From WVXP01 sp964348095 (GTDB lineage: Bacteria; Desulfobacterota; BSN033; WVXP01), in contig CAYGBK010000057.1 in the NCBI GenBank assembly GCA_964348095.1, positions 19,011 through 83,010 on the forward strand: a stretch of DNA of 64,000 bases. Reading direction: 5' to 3'. The position numbers and the translations under genes were made by a program. Shown piece after piece: positions 54,660 through 63,318 of the stretch. The stretch's first letter is position 1; the number at the start of each line of letters is the position of its first letter. Below the pieces are notes generated by a model. That model did no database searches. It was given only the letters and a program-made list of their open reading frames with translations, and was not told the DNA's origin.

Positions 54660-55592
54660 ATGACTAAAATGCACCAGGGCGTAGACAATCAGAGAGGTTA
54701 TTGCTTAGAGCTCGCAAACGGCCTGGGGTGGTTCATTACGGCCGCCGAAGGGGCGGAGCCTTGGGTCGAGAAGTTCGTATCGATGTTTGGGCTCACAGCC
54801 TCTGCTCCAAACGGGTGTCCTAGACTTGTTTTTGTCCATCGGAAAGCAGAAGACCCTGAGCGCGAAGGACCGACAATCATCCTCGATTCAGACAGACTCA
54901 AGGACTTTCCGCACGTAGGATGGACGATGCAGAACGTCGGGTCGCTGAGGTTCTGGTCTCACCCAAGGGTTCAAGACATGATCTGCGAGATCGGTCAAGT
55001 TGATGATAATCCTAGTGAGATTGTTAGTATGTGGGGGGGCCTTTACCCAATTTATAAGCAGCTGCATGAGTCTGGCGGGCTACCACTCCATGCGGCACTT
55101 GTCGGGCGAGATGGGGTTGGTGTCTTGCTGGCGGCTCCAGGAAGAACAGGAAAATCAACATGTTGCCGTCGTCTGCCATCTCCATGGTATGCTCTCGGCG
55201 ATGATGAAACAGTAATCGTCCGTGATCATGAGAATCAATACCTGGCGCACCCATTTCCAACATGGAGTGATTACTTCCAGAGAAGGTATCAGCTACGATG
55301 GAATGTCCAACAGTGTCTTCCCCTGTCGGCCATATTCTTCTTGGAACAGGCAGAAACCGACAAAGCAGTTCCGATCGGAAAGGGAGAAACCACCACACGA
55401 ATCAACAAATTAGCCGCACAGGTATGTCGGATCGATTGGAGAAACCTGCCTCAAGCCGAGAGAATTTCTATAAGAAATAAACTCTTCGACAACACATGCG
55501 AACTCGCTAGAGCAATTCCGGCATTCGAACTTCAAGTGAGCTTGAAAGGGCGGTTCTGGGAGGAGATAGAGAGAGTTCTGCGTTATAAATAG
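54660..55592 (+). CDS. HprK-like P-loop protein (ScmC-like)
   Basis: 310 residues. The C-terminal half resembles the HPr kinase core: GLPLHAALVGRDGVGVLLAA, P-loop APGRTGKST (159-167), and a following acidic strand YALGDDETVIV. The N-terminal half (VDNQRGYCLELANGLGWFIT, WVEKFVSMFGL) is a cassette-specific domain. By recollection it corresponds to the SynChlorMet protein ScmC. Possible roles are phosphorylation of the peptide or of a cassette protein, or an ATP-dependent regulatory switch. A second HprK-like gene starts at 63319. Confidence 0.8.
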   Translation: MTKMHQGVDNQRGYCLELANGLGWFITAAEGAEPWVEKFVSMFGLTASAPNGCPRLVFVHRKAEDPEREGPTIILDSDRLKDFPHVGWTMQNVGSLRFWSHPRVQDMICEIGQVDDNPSEIVSMWGGLYPIYKQLHESGGLPLHAALVGRDGVGVLLAAPGRTGKSTCCRRLPSPWYALGDDETVIVRDHENQYLAHPFPTWSDYFQRRYQLRWNVQQCLPLSAIFFLEQAETDKAVPIGKGETTTRINKLAAQVCRIDWRNLPQAERISIRNKLFDNTCELARAIPAFELQVSLKGRFWEEIERVLRYK

Positions 55593-55697
55593 CTTGATCG
55601 GTGCAATCACCTGGGTTGGTTGGGTTTGGGCAAGGAGCCTTGCTAAAGCCTTTTATGAGATGACATTCGTCCGGCGGGAAACGTAATTCTTGAACGC

Positions 55698-56348
55698 ATG
55701 AAACTAAGAAGACCAATAAAACCTAAGTTTGTAACCTATAACGGTCCCAGCATGAATCCGACCCTCAAGGCTGGGGACAAGCTTGAGGTGACGCTTTATG
55801 AGGGCCGAAAAATTCGCCCGGGCGATGTGATTGTGTTCTTTTCCCCTGAAAATGGCACCAAAATCACCCACCGCGTCGTTTCCATCGGCCAGGACGGAGT
55901 CAGAACCCAAGGAGACCACAACATCTCTCCTGACCCCTGGGTCCTCGGCCCTGACCGGATCTTCGGCCGTGTTATATATACGCAGAAAGAGACAAGAAAA
56001 CGCCGGGTCCTCGGGGGGAGAATCGGACTCATATTTGCAACAATAGTCAGAGCCCTTCGCGTCGCCGACACCAAAATGTCCTCCCTACTCCACCCCACCT
56101 ATAGCTGGCTGGTCCGAAGTGGCGTTTTCACCCAGTGGCTCAGCCTCCCATTTAAACCCCGAATTCTCTCTTTCAAACGGCAACAGGGAGAAGAACTCCA
56201 ACTCCTCCTCGGAAAACGACCAATCGGCCGGTGGTCGCCAGGCAAGGCTCAATGGCACATCCGGAGGCCTTTTCGGCTGTTCGTGGATGAAGCCGCGCTG
56301 CCTGAAAATCTGTCCCAATCAATTCCCTCTGACGCACATATGGAATGA
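55698..56348 (+). CDS. S26B-type signal peptidase-like protein
   Basis: 216 residues. The serine motif is YNGPSMNPTLKAGD (Ser18). The general base is probably His58 in KITHRVVSI, as in the Ser-His S26B group (SipW, archaeal and ER signal peptidases), not a lysine as in typical bacterial LepB. TQGDHN is the conserved Asp box. There is no clear N-terminal membrane anchor, but about 110 extra residues at the C-terminus (LIFATIVRALRVAD, RRPFRLFVDEA) are unusual. Between the kinase-like gene and the exporter, it is a good candidate for leader removal. Confidence 0.78.
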   Translation: MKLRRPIKPKFVTYNGPSMNPTLKAGDKLEVTLYEGRKIRPGDVIVFFSPENGTKITHRVVSIGQDGVRTQGDHNISPDPWVLGPDRIFGRVIYTQKETRKRRVLGGRIGLIFATIVRALRVADTKMSSLLHPTYSWLVRSGVFTQWLSLPFKPRILSFKRQQGEELQLLLGKRPIGRWSPGKAQWHIRRPFRLFVDEAALPENLSQSIPSDAHME

Positions 56349-56429
56349 ACCACGTAGGCCGCCGGCATGAATAGTGCATGAGACTATTGATGACAGGTAT
56401 CAGTTCATCATTTCGGTGAGATACAAATT

Positions 56430-58286
56430 GTGAAAATCGGCTGGTTTACTTATCTGAAACAGGGACTTTCTCGAGACCTGCCAAAGGATCGTCTCGCTGG
56501 CCAGGATGAGTATTTGGGCATCAGGGCCAACTTGAAGAACCTGCGCCCCTTTGCAGCCAGACACTGGCGTAAAGCCGCACTGGGCGCTCTCCTTATCATG
56601 ATTACGTCCATCCTCGGTTTCCCCCAGCCCCTGATCATGCGCTACCTCGTTGACGATGTTATCCTGGGGCGTCGGCTCGCACTCCTTGCGGGGGCCTTGG
56701 TTCTACTTGGCGGAATTCTGCTGGCAGAGAAACTGTCGGATCTGTTACAAAGATTCTATTTCACCCGTTTTGAACAGGACGTTATTCTCGATATCCAGCA
56801 GAATCTGGTCGACCGCACCCTCCGTTTTCCAAAATCGTTCTTTGATGCCAATCGGACTGGCTATCTCATGTCGCGCTTGTCCTCCGACGTCCAGGGGATA
56901 CGGTGGTTTTTCTCTAGCACCGTGGTTTACATCCTCAGCAATGTCATTCGCTTTGTCGGTGGCCTAGGATTGCTGTTCTATCTTGAATGGAGGTTGGCTT
57001 TCGGGGTTCTGATGCTGCTCCCCGGACTCTTCCTATGCATCCGATACTTTTCGAGCAAGACATATGTGCTGGGTCATCAGAGCATGGAACAAGAGGCCAA
57101 TGTCTCGAGTCAGCTTCAAGAGTCCTTATCCTCAGTTTCATTGGTCAAGGCCTTCGGATCAGAAACCCGTACGGTTGGCCGCTTAGTCTCAGAGCTGAAG
57201 GCAGCATTTCGTATCTCCCTCGAACAATCTACGGTGAATTCGGTTGCGAATCTCGCAATCAGTTCGATGCCTGGTATTGCCCGTCTCACGGTTTTGGCAT
57301 TGGGGGCCTACTGGGTGATTTATAACCAGTGGAGTTTGGGTTCCTTGCTGGCTTTTCAAGCCTATCTTGGATACGTATTTGGTCCAGCCCGATTTCTGGC
57401 GACGAGTAATCTTCAATTGCAGAATGCACGGGCAGCCCTGGAGCGTGTCTCGGCGTTCTTCGACATTCTTCCAGAAGAGAACATGGGAAGTGGGGAGGCA
57501 ATCGAACGGCTCAAAGGCGAGATCGAGTTCAAGAACGTCTCCTTCTGTTACGATGGCCGTGAACCCGTCCTGAGGGATGTCTCCTTTCGCATTCAACCGG
57601 AAGAGCATGTGGCGCTTGTCGGACCGAGCGGCGTCGGCAAGACGACTCTATTGAGTCTGATCCTCCTTTTCTACAGGCCAACGTCAGGGGGAGTCTACTT
57701 CGATGGACGGCCAGCAACAGATTTTGACGTCGCCTCCCTGCGACGAAGAATCGGTTATGTGTCCCAGAGCGACTTACTCCTGTCCGGGACAATCATGGAG
57801 AACCTCTGTTATGGGAATCCTGAGGCGAGCGATGAAGAGGTCGTCATAGCCGTCCGGGTCGCCGGTATGGACGGTTTCTTAGCTAGTTTTCCAAAAGGGT
57901 ATAACACGGAGATTGGCGAAAAAGGAATCGATCTTTCGGAGGGGCAAAAACAACGATTGGCGCTCGCTCGGGCACTGATCAAGGATCCTGACATCCTGGT
58001 GTTGGATGAACCGACCTCTGCCGTAGACAGCGTGACAGAAAAGTCAATATTCCAATCTCTTCCCTCTCTTGTAAGAAACAAGACACTTTTTGTGGTCGCA
58101 CATCGACTGTCCACTATCATGTCTTCGAATCGCATTCTTCTGCTAAACAATACGGGTCTGGTCGATATTGGAACCCATCAGTCGCTCCTGGAGAAAAGCG
58201 AATATTATCGGTCGGTTGTCGCCTATCAACAGGTGAAAGATGAATCAGACCTGCCCCGTAGTGTCGATCGGTCCGCCGTGAACTGA
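56430..58286 (+). CDS. ABC exporter, fused permease and ATPase
   Basis: 618 residues; GTG start. Six-helix transmembrane domain (for example AALGALLIMITSILGFPQPL, LLAGALVLLGGILLAEK) and nucleotide-binding domain with Walker A GPSGVGKTT, Q-loop VSQSDLLLSG, signature LSEGQKQR (Glu instead of the usual second Gly), Walker B ILVLDEPTSAVD and switch His AHRLST. No N-terminal C39 peptidase domain, so leader cleavage must be done by another protein, possibly the S26B-type protein upstream. It probably exports the matured peptide, and is the last gene of the cassette. Confidence 0.88.
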   Translation: MKIGWFTYLKQGLSRDLPKDRLAGQDEYLGIRANLKNLRPFAARHWRKAALGALLIMITSILGFPQPLIMRYLVDDVILGRRLALLAGALVLLGGILLAEKLSDLLQRFYFTRFEQDVILDIQQNLVDRTLRFPKSFFDANRTGYLMSRLSSDVQGIRWFFSSTVVYILSNVIRFVGGLGLLFYLEWRLAFGVLMLLPGLFLCIRYFSSKTYVLGHQSMEQEANVSSQLQESLSSVSLVKAFGSETRTVGRLVSELKAAFRISLEQSTVNSVANLAISSMPGIARLTVLALGAYWVIYNQWSLGSLLAFQAYLGYVFGPARFLATSNLQLQNARAALERVSAFFDILPEENMGSGEAIERLKGEIEFKNVSFCYDGREPVLRDVSFRIQPEEHVALVGPSGVGKTTLLSLILLFYRPTSGGVYFDGRPATDFDVASLRRRIGYVSQSDLLLSGTIMENLCYGNPEASDEEVVIAVRVAGMDGFLASFPKGYNTEIGEKGIDLSEGQKQRLALARALIKDPDILVLDEPTSAVDSVTEKSIFQSLPSLVRNKTLFVVAHRLSTIMSSNRILLLNNTGLVDIGTHQSLLEKSEYYRSVVAYQQVKDESDLPRSVDRSAVN

Positions 58287-58322
58287 GAGTAAGGAAGAAA
58301 GAAGAATGGATTTGCCTTTGAT

Positions 58323-59711
58323 TTACATAGACCTGAGGGAGTGGTGATCAAGAAACAGATTCAGTAACCTCGAATCCTCACGGGAAATCTCAGAGAATCG
58401 GATGCCCGCCAGGGCCCCCCCTTCAGGTAGGGACTGGACGTATACGACAACGCCGCCCAACTTTGTCTCATCACCCTCAAGAGGGACGTCAATATTCAAC
58501 ATGCTGCCCACAGATAGGGATGCCTCCGTTTTGATCTGAACACCTCCCCAACTTATGTTGTGAATGGTCGCATTCAGACTGTCATGGACGATATTTTTTC
58601 GAATCCGGATTCGCGGAGACTCCCTCCGATCCTCAAAGGTCGGACTCCCTTTCCTCAGAAAAGTACTTGCTATCTCGTCACTTTTCTTTGAATCCGTCTT
58701 CCTCAAAGGGTCGCCCAAGCATTGATCACATGTCGTCGACGCCCAATGAACAGGATTACCGCAGTTCAGGCAGCGAATGGTGTGACTCTCCTTCTCCGTC
58801 TCCAAATCGGCATCTCGAGGCCCTTTCGATTTTGACTTCTCCTTGTACAGTTTCTTGTCTGCCAAATTGATAAATGTCTCAACATCGAGCTGGTCTTCAA
58901 ATTCAGCGATTCCCAGGCTCAGACCCACCTTCCCTGGAGCCGTTTCTACAAATTTCTTCTTTATCCGATTTCCTATTACCGCTGCTATTGTTTCATCGGC
59001 CTCCGGAAGGATGACGACGAACTCATCCCCTCCATACCGGAAGACACTATCGACATGCTGTCTCACCGAAAACTGAAGGACCCCCGCAACCGTCCTCAAG
59101 AGAGCGTCCCCCTCAAGGTGACCGTACCGATCATTGAATGCTTTGAACTGATCCACATCCAACATAATAATCGAGAGCGGATGTCCCTGCCGCTTTGCCC
59201 GCTCTGTCTCCCGCTTCAACTTCTGATAGAAATACCTCCGATTGTAGAGGTCAGTTAGCTCATCCGTAATAGCCCTAAAGTAGAGCTTCTTCCTGAGAAC
59301 TCTCTCCATTTCGATCTTATGAATGCGGGCGCCTAGTTGATCCAGATTGAAAGGTTTGGCAAGAAAGTCACTGGCACCGGCCTGAACGACCTTCATCGGT
59401 GAGTAGTTATTGTCAAAAGCTGTGATGATCAAAACATCGGTGTCGGCGTATTTTTTCTTGATGATACGAAGGAGCTCAAGTCCATCCATTCCCGGCATGA
59501 CTATGTCAGAAATGACGATAGGGAAATTCGTCTTCTTGAGCAGCTCCAGTGCGGCACGTGCAGATTCCGCTTCGACGCAAACATAGCCAAGTGATTGAAC
59601 GAAACTCCGAAGCATAACTCGAAACATGTCCTCATCGTCGACGATGAGAACTCTTTTCTGTAGTATCTCCTCTCTCGTCCCGGGTTCTATGATATTCACC
59701 GCCTCTTCCAC
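58323..59711 (-). CDS. Response regulator with GGDEF, zinc-ribbon and PilZ domains
   Basis: 462 residues. REC domain (18-135; VLIVDDEDMFR, phospho-acceptor Asp69 in VISDIVMPGMDG). GGDEF diguanylate cyclase (143-295) with intact RYGGDEF (227-231); the inhibitory RxxD site five residues upstream is degenerate (QHVD). A four-cysteine ribbon follows (Cys314, 317, 328, 331). The C-terminal PilZ domain (361-455) keeps RRESPR and NISWGG for c-di-GMP binding. So it should make c-di-GMP under phospho-control and sense it. Convergent with the exporter gene, next to polysaccharide genes that c-di-GMP commonly controls. Confidence 0.9.
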   Translation of the reverse strand: MEEAVNIIEPGTREEILQKRVLIVDDEDMFRVMLRSFVQSLGYVCVEAESARAALELLKKTNFPIVISDIVMPGMDGLELLRIIKKKYADTDVLIITAFDNNYSPMKVVQAGASDFLAKPFNLDQLGARIHKIEMERVLRKKLYFRAITDELTDLYNRRYFYQKLKRETERAKRQGHPLSIIMLDVDQFKAFNDRYGHLEGDALLRTVAGVLQFSVRQHVDSVFRYGGDEFVVILPEADETIAAVIGNRIKKKFVETAPGKVGLSLGIAEFEDQLDVETFINLADKKLYKEKSKSKGPRDADLETEKESHTIRCLNCGNPVHWASTTCDQCLGDPLRKTDSKKSDEIASTFLRKGSPTFEDRRESPRIRIRKNIVHDSLNATIHNISWGGVQIKTEASLSVGSMLNIDVPLEGDETKLGGVVVYVQSLPEGGALAGIRFSEISREDSRLLNLFLDHHSLRSM

Positions 59712-59899
59712 CTCATATGAGTGATAGGTTCAGCCACGTCTCAGGTACCCCACAGTTCTTTCCAATGCCAATTCCATGCCAAATAAAACAAGACTCTTTT
59801 CCGGGTAAATTTGAGAGGTTATCCATGTCACCCAGTCTGCTCGGGCTCGTTGTCATGCAAAAAATGGACACCAACTGGCCGATATTTGGCCACACAAAG

Positions 59900-60976
59900 G
59901 GGGGACGTTGTTGAATTTGTTGAATTACCGTTCCATGGAGCTTTTTATCGTTTTCGAGATGGCAGATGTGGAAACGCCCATTTGGCGGGCTATCTCTGCT
60001 AGTGGAATCCCGTAGATCTCCACGAGCTTGCACGCTACCTGCGACCTGACCTGAGATATGCGTCTTCGACGGCCTCCAGCCCTCAATTCGTCAACGCTGA
60101 TCCTCTCTTTCTTGCATACTTCCTCAATGAATCGTTCTACCTCTTGACCCCGCTGATTTGCTGGAAACTGATACTTTACAATCTTATCGGCTTCCTTTGT
60201 CACTTGTTCTACAAAATCTCCACTTCCCAATATCCGCTCATCAGACAACTCACGGCTTCCATGTCTACGCAAAGATATCACCTGAGACCACCCACCCCGA
60301 GAACGAATCAACCCCCCTCCTACCAAGTCGGGACGTCTCCCTTGTGCTATCCCCGCTTCAACATATTGATGATAAGCGGTTTTGGCCTCTCCTTCTTTAT
60401 TGCCAAACCAGCTCAACACATAGTCTCGATCCTGCCATTCATTCTTGAATCGACCGATCAATACACCGTGACCACACCACGGGTATCTGGCAAGGTCGGA
60501 CATGTTTCGTAATACTTTTGCTCGCAAAGGATTCAGGTGAATGTAACGAACCAATTCCAGAAAATAGGAATCTTCTTCACAGACTATTGATTTATAACGA
60601 TTCTGAAACAGATGGCCATGCCGAGCATGACGGCGGTTATATGCGACAGCATAGCCGGTAAGCAATCGTCGCATATACCTGGACAAACCCAATGTCCCGC
60701 TGCGTAAAAGAATGTGAGCATGATTTGGCATTAAAGACCAGGCATAGATTAACGTACCGGTTTCAGAGGCAATCTTGCCCATGCGAGATACAAAATCCTG
60801 TCGATCTTTGTCATTATCAACAATACGGTCCTTTTCAATCCCCCGGATGATAACGTGATGTAAAGTTCCGGGCGCATCAAGCCTCGCCTGCCGTGGCATA
60901 AAACCCCCTAGGACCTGGTTTTCTCATCTCATATCATGACTGCACTAGTAATTCAACAAATTCAACAACGTCCCCC
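59900..60976 (-). mobile_element. RAYT element bounded by 29-bp inverted repeats
   Basis: The left arm 59900-59928 and the right arm 60948-60976 are exact reverse complements: GGGGGACGTTGTTGAATTTG, then TTGAATTAC. They enclose a single gene encoding a Y1 transposase of the RAYT type. I did not see further solo copies of the arm in the window. No clear target duplication is visible. Confidence 0.8.
59925..60899 (-). CDS. REP-associated tyrosine transposase (RAYT, Y1/IS200-like)
   Basis: 324 residues. The N-terminus MPRQARLDAPGTLHHVIIRG and the HUH motif PNHAHILLR (after WSLMPNH) identify the Y1 transposase fold; the catalytic tyrosine is likely in GLSRYMRRLLTGYAVAYNRR. FQNRYKSIVCEEDSYFLELV and RYIHLNPLRAKV are typical RAYT features. 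The C-terminal half ends in a helix-turn-helix (EIYGIPLAEIARQMGVSTSA) for DNA recognition. It probably mobilises the flanking palindromic repeats. The stop codon overlaps the left inverted repeat. Confidence 0.9.
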   Translation of the reverse strand: MPRQARLDAPGTLHHVIIRGIEKDRIVDNDKDRQDFVSRMGKIASETGTLIYAWSLMPNHAHILLRSGTLGLSRYMRRLLTGYAVAYNRRHARHGHLFQNRYKSIVCEEDSYFLELVRYIHLNPLRAKVLRNMSDLARYPWCGHGVLIGRFKNEWQDRDYVLSWFGNKEGEAKTAYHQYVEAGIAQGRRPDLVGGGLIRSRGGWSQVISLRRHGSRELSDERILGSGDFVEQVTKEADKIVKYQFPANQRGQEVERFIEEVCKKERISVDELRAGGRRRRISQVRSQVACKLVEIYGIPLAEIARQMGVSTSAISKTIKSSMER

Positions 60977-61044
60977 AAAGTGGTTTGATGATCCTCCCCA
61001 TTTATGCTAGGGTAATGTCCATGAGGCTTTCCGCAAGAACAAGA

Positions 61045-61373
61045 ATGGATCGGAGATCCAGAGATCTCATCGCCTCTGAGCTCAAAACTCTGCTTTCGAA
61101 ACAAGAGTGGATTCTGTTTGCCTATCTGCATGAGTCATTCACAGGAGATGGGCCTTTTCGAGACATCGATGTGGCAGTTTATCTGGAATCATCCGGTTTC
61201 AATAGATCTGATGATATGTTTCAGTACGGTCTTCGCCTGGGAGCAGCACTCGACGTGTCCATTTCTGGCGCGACCATAGATATTCGCCCTCTAAATATTT
61301 AGCCCCCCTTTCATTCAGATTCAGTTTCGACGCATTTAGGCGGGCGATCAGGGTTTATCCTGGAGATAGCTGA
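61045..61373 (+). pseudogene. Frameshifted MNT-type nucleotidyltransferase
   Basis: The frame (open from 60985; likely start ATG 61045) encodes the minimal nucleotidyltransferase core: FAYLHESFTGDGPFRDIDVA with the DxD pair; the usual Gly-Ser is Glu-Ser here. It stops at TAG 61300 just after IDIRPLNI. In the next frame from 61302 the family's continuation APLSFRF follows directly, and that frame runs to TGA 61371. So a small indel near 61300 has split the gene and most of the C-terminus is lost. MNT proteins often pair with HEPN toxins; none is adjacent. Confidence 0.6.
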
Positions 61374-61441
61374 AGGTTACTGATCTTTCAAAACCACAGT
61401 AAGCTCGTTAGATCCATCTCAGGGTTGAAAGGGACCGACTC

Positions 61442-62695
61442 GTGGCGATTACATCCGTGAGGGGCTTCAAAGACATTCTTCCAGAAGAGATCGGAAAGTG
61501 GCAGTTTGTCGAAGCTACGGCCAGGCGCGTCTTTGAAACCTATGGATTTTCAGAGGTCAGAATTCCTATCTTGGAGAAGACGGAGCTTTTCGCTCGGGGC
61601 ATTGGGGAGACCACTGACATTGTTGAAAAAGAGATGTACACCTTTACCGATCGGAGTGGGACCTCGGTAACCCTGAGACCCGAGGCGACCGCTTCTATTG
61701 TAAGAGCCTACATTGAAAAGGGTATGTATTCGCAAAATCCAGTTGTGAAGCTCTATGTCATCGGACCCATGTTCCGTTACGAGAGACCCCAGAAAGGCAG
61801 ATTTCGACAGTTCAATCAGATCAACGTCGAAGTCTTCGGTCTGGAAGATCCATTGATCGACGTCGAGGTCATGGTGATGCTCATTCATTTTCTCAGGGAG
61901 ATCGGTCTTGCCAACCTCGAGATCCAGCTTAACAGCCTGGGATGTAAGTCCTGCCGACCCGCATATCAGGAAAGACTGAAAGATTTCCTGTTGACGAATA
62001 AACGAAACTTTTGCGCTGACTGTCAGAGGCGCATCCACACAAATCCCCTCCGAGTCTTCGACTGCAAGGCGGAAGCTTGCGGAAAGATTATCTCCGGTGC
62101 GCCGACCATGCAGGACTCCCTGGGGCCAGAGTGTCGCGACCATTTCGATGCCGTCATATCATATCTGAAAACCCTGGAAATGTCGTATGTCATGAACCCG
62201 AAGATGGTCCGGGGCCTTGACTATTACGTCAGGACGGCTTTTGAGGTCCTTTCCACCGATCTCGGGGCTCAGAATGCTGTGGCCGGAGGAGGACGCTACG
62301 ACGGCTTGATTGCCGATCTGGGAGGGCCCGAGGTTCCCGGAATTGGTTTTGCAATCGGCATGGAGAGGCTCATCTCTCTGCTGCCGGCTGAGGTTGGGGG
62401 ACGAACGAATCCTCATCTCTTTATCGCAACGATCGGCGAGAAATCGAGGATTGAGGCCTTCAAGCTTGCCAAAACGCTTCGTGCGAAAGGACTCACCATA
62501 GAAATGGGGTATGGGAAAAAGAGTTTGAAATCCCAGATGAGACGAGCCGACAAACTGGCCTGCGACTATGTCCTCATCCTTGGGGAGGAAGAAGTCGGCC
62601 GTGGAACTGCTATGCTGAGGGATATGAGGGCCAAAACCCAGGAAGAATTGGATCTGAGTCTGGCCCCTGAAGCGCTATTGAAAAAAAAGGAATGA
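61442..62695 (+). CDS. hisS: Histidyl-tRNA synthetase
   Basis: 417 residues, GTG start at 61442. Class II synthetase: RGFKDILPEEIGKWQFVEAT (N-terminus), GRFRQFNQINVEVFG (motif 2), VRGLDYYVRTAFEV, GGGRYDGLIADLGGPEVPGIGFAIGMER split as histidine motifs A/B and motif 3 region. The C-terminal anticodon-binding domain is PHLFIATIGEKSRIEAFKLA onward. A CXXC-rich insert (KSCRPAYQ, NFCADCQRRI) is usual in this type. Transcribed alone. Confidence 0.95.
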   Translation: MAITSVRGFKDILPEEIGKWQFVEATARRVFETYGFSEVRIPILEKTELFARGIGETTDIVEKEMYTFTDRSGTSVTLRPEATASIVRAYIEKGMYSQNPVVKLYVIGPMFRYERPQKGRFRQFNQINVEVFGLEDPLIDVEVMVMLIHFLREIGLANLEIQLNSLGCKSCRPAYQERLKDFLLTNKRNFCADCQRRIHTNPLRVFDCKAEACGKIISGAPTMQDSLGPECRDHFDAVISYLKTLEMSYVMNPKMVRGLDYYVRTAFEVLSTDLGAQNAVAGGGRYDGLIADLGGPEVPGIGFAIGMERLISLLPAEVGGRTNPHLFIATIGEKSRIEAFKLAKTLRAKGLTIEMGYGKKSLKSQMRRADKLACDYVLILGEEEVGRGTAMLRDMRAKTQEELDLSLAPEALLKKKE

Positions 62696-62715
62696 GAACC
62701 TTCCGTCTTTTGATG

Positions 62716-62934
62716 CTAGGTAGTCGTCACTGAAAAACGCTCCTTTTCGCTCTCTGAACGACCTTTCTGACCCGTTCTACGGCTCGCTGCGTTCGACCTT
62801 CTAAACTCTCCGCCTTCGGCGCGGATCAAACAGCAGAAGCTCGCCCCTTCGGGGACACTCCACTCGCCAAGACGGGTACCCCAGAAATCTCGTAATGTTC
62901 GCTCAAAGGACATTTTTCAGTGCGAACTAGGTAG
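62716..62934 (+). mobile_element. MITE-like repeat D, copy 2, with 8-bp target duplication
   Basis: CTAGGTAG at 62716-62723 and again at 62927-62934 frames a 203-bp element. Its ends are inverted repeats (CACTGAAAAACGCTCCTTT against CACTGAAAAATG-TCCTTT on the other strand). It aligns with 6926-7142 in the same orientation. No protein is encoded. Confidence 0.7.
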
Positions 62935-63261
62935 CAGATAGGAAGTAAAACGTCTTAATGAATATTATTACAGATCGCTCTGCATACCGTGCCCTTTAGT
63001 TTTTTCATATCTCTTGTATTTTTGTCATACTCAGCCACACCTTGAACATGTCAGGCTATCCACTCCAGGCCTCATCCAAGAATTTTCGACTCAATATTGA
63101 TCCGTTCCATTTTCTAATGGTTTGGGAGGTGTCCGGATTGGAGCCAACATCAACCGATCTCCCTTAATCTCTTGCCCCTCTGGCCACGTAATAAGGCGGG
63201 CATATTAGCCAAAGAATCGAGAGCCTCCATCCAAAAAGGGAGAAGATCCCAGATGTCTCCT
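62935..63261. other. AT-rich intergenic region
   Basis: Between the MITE-like element and the sigma-54-like promoter. I see no gene, terminator or repeat that I can support here. Confidence 0.4.
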
Positions 63262-63277
63262 TGGTATGTGATTTGCA
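63262..63277 (+). promoter_or_regulatory. Sigma-54-type promoter before the HprK-like gene
   Basis: TGGTATGTGATTTGCA: GG and GC at exact -24/-12 spacing, with a full TTGCA at -12 and two mismatches in the -24 half. RNA would start near 63289, 30 nt before the ATG at 63319. Confidence 0.6.
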
Positions 63278-63318
63278 CATAAATTCTACGTATTCGTGTG
63301 ACTTTTCTCAGAGAGGCC

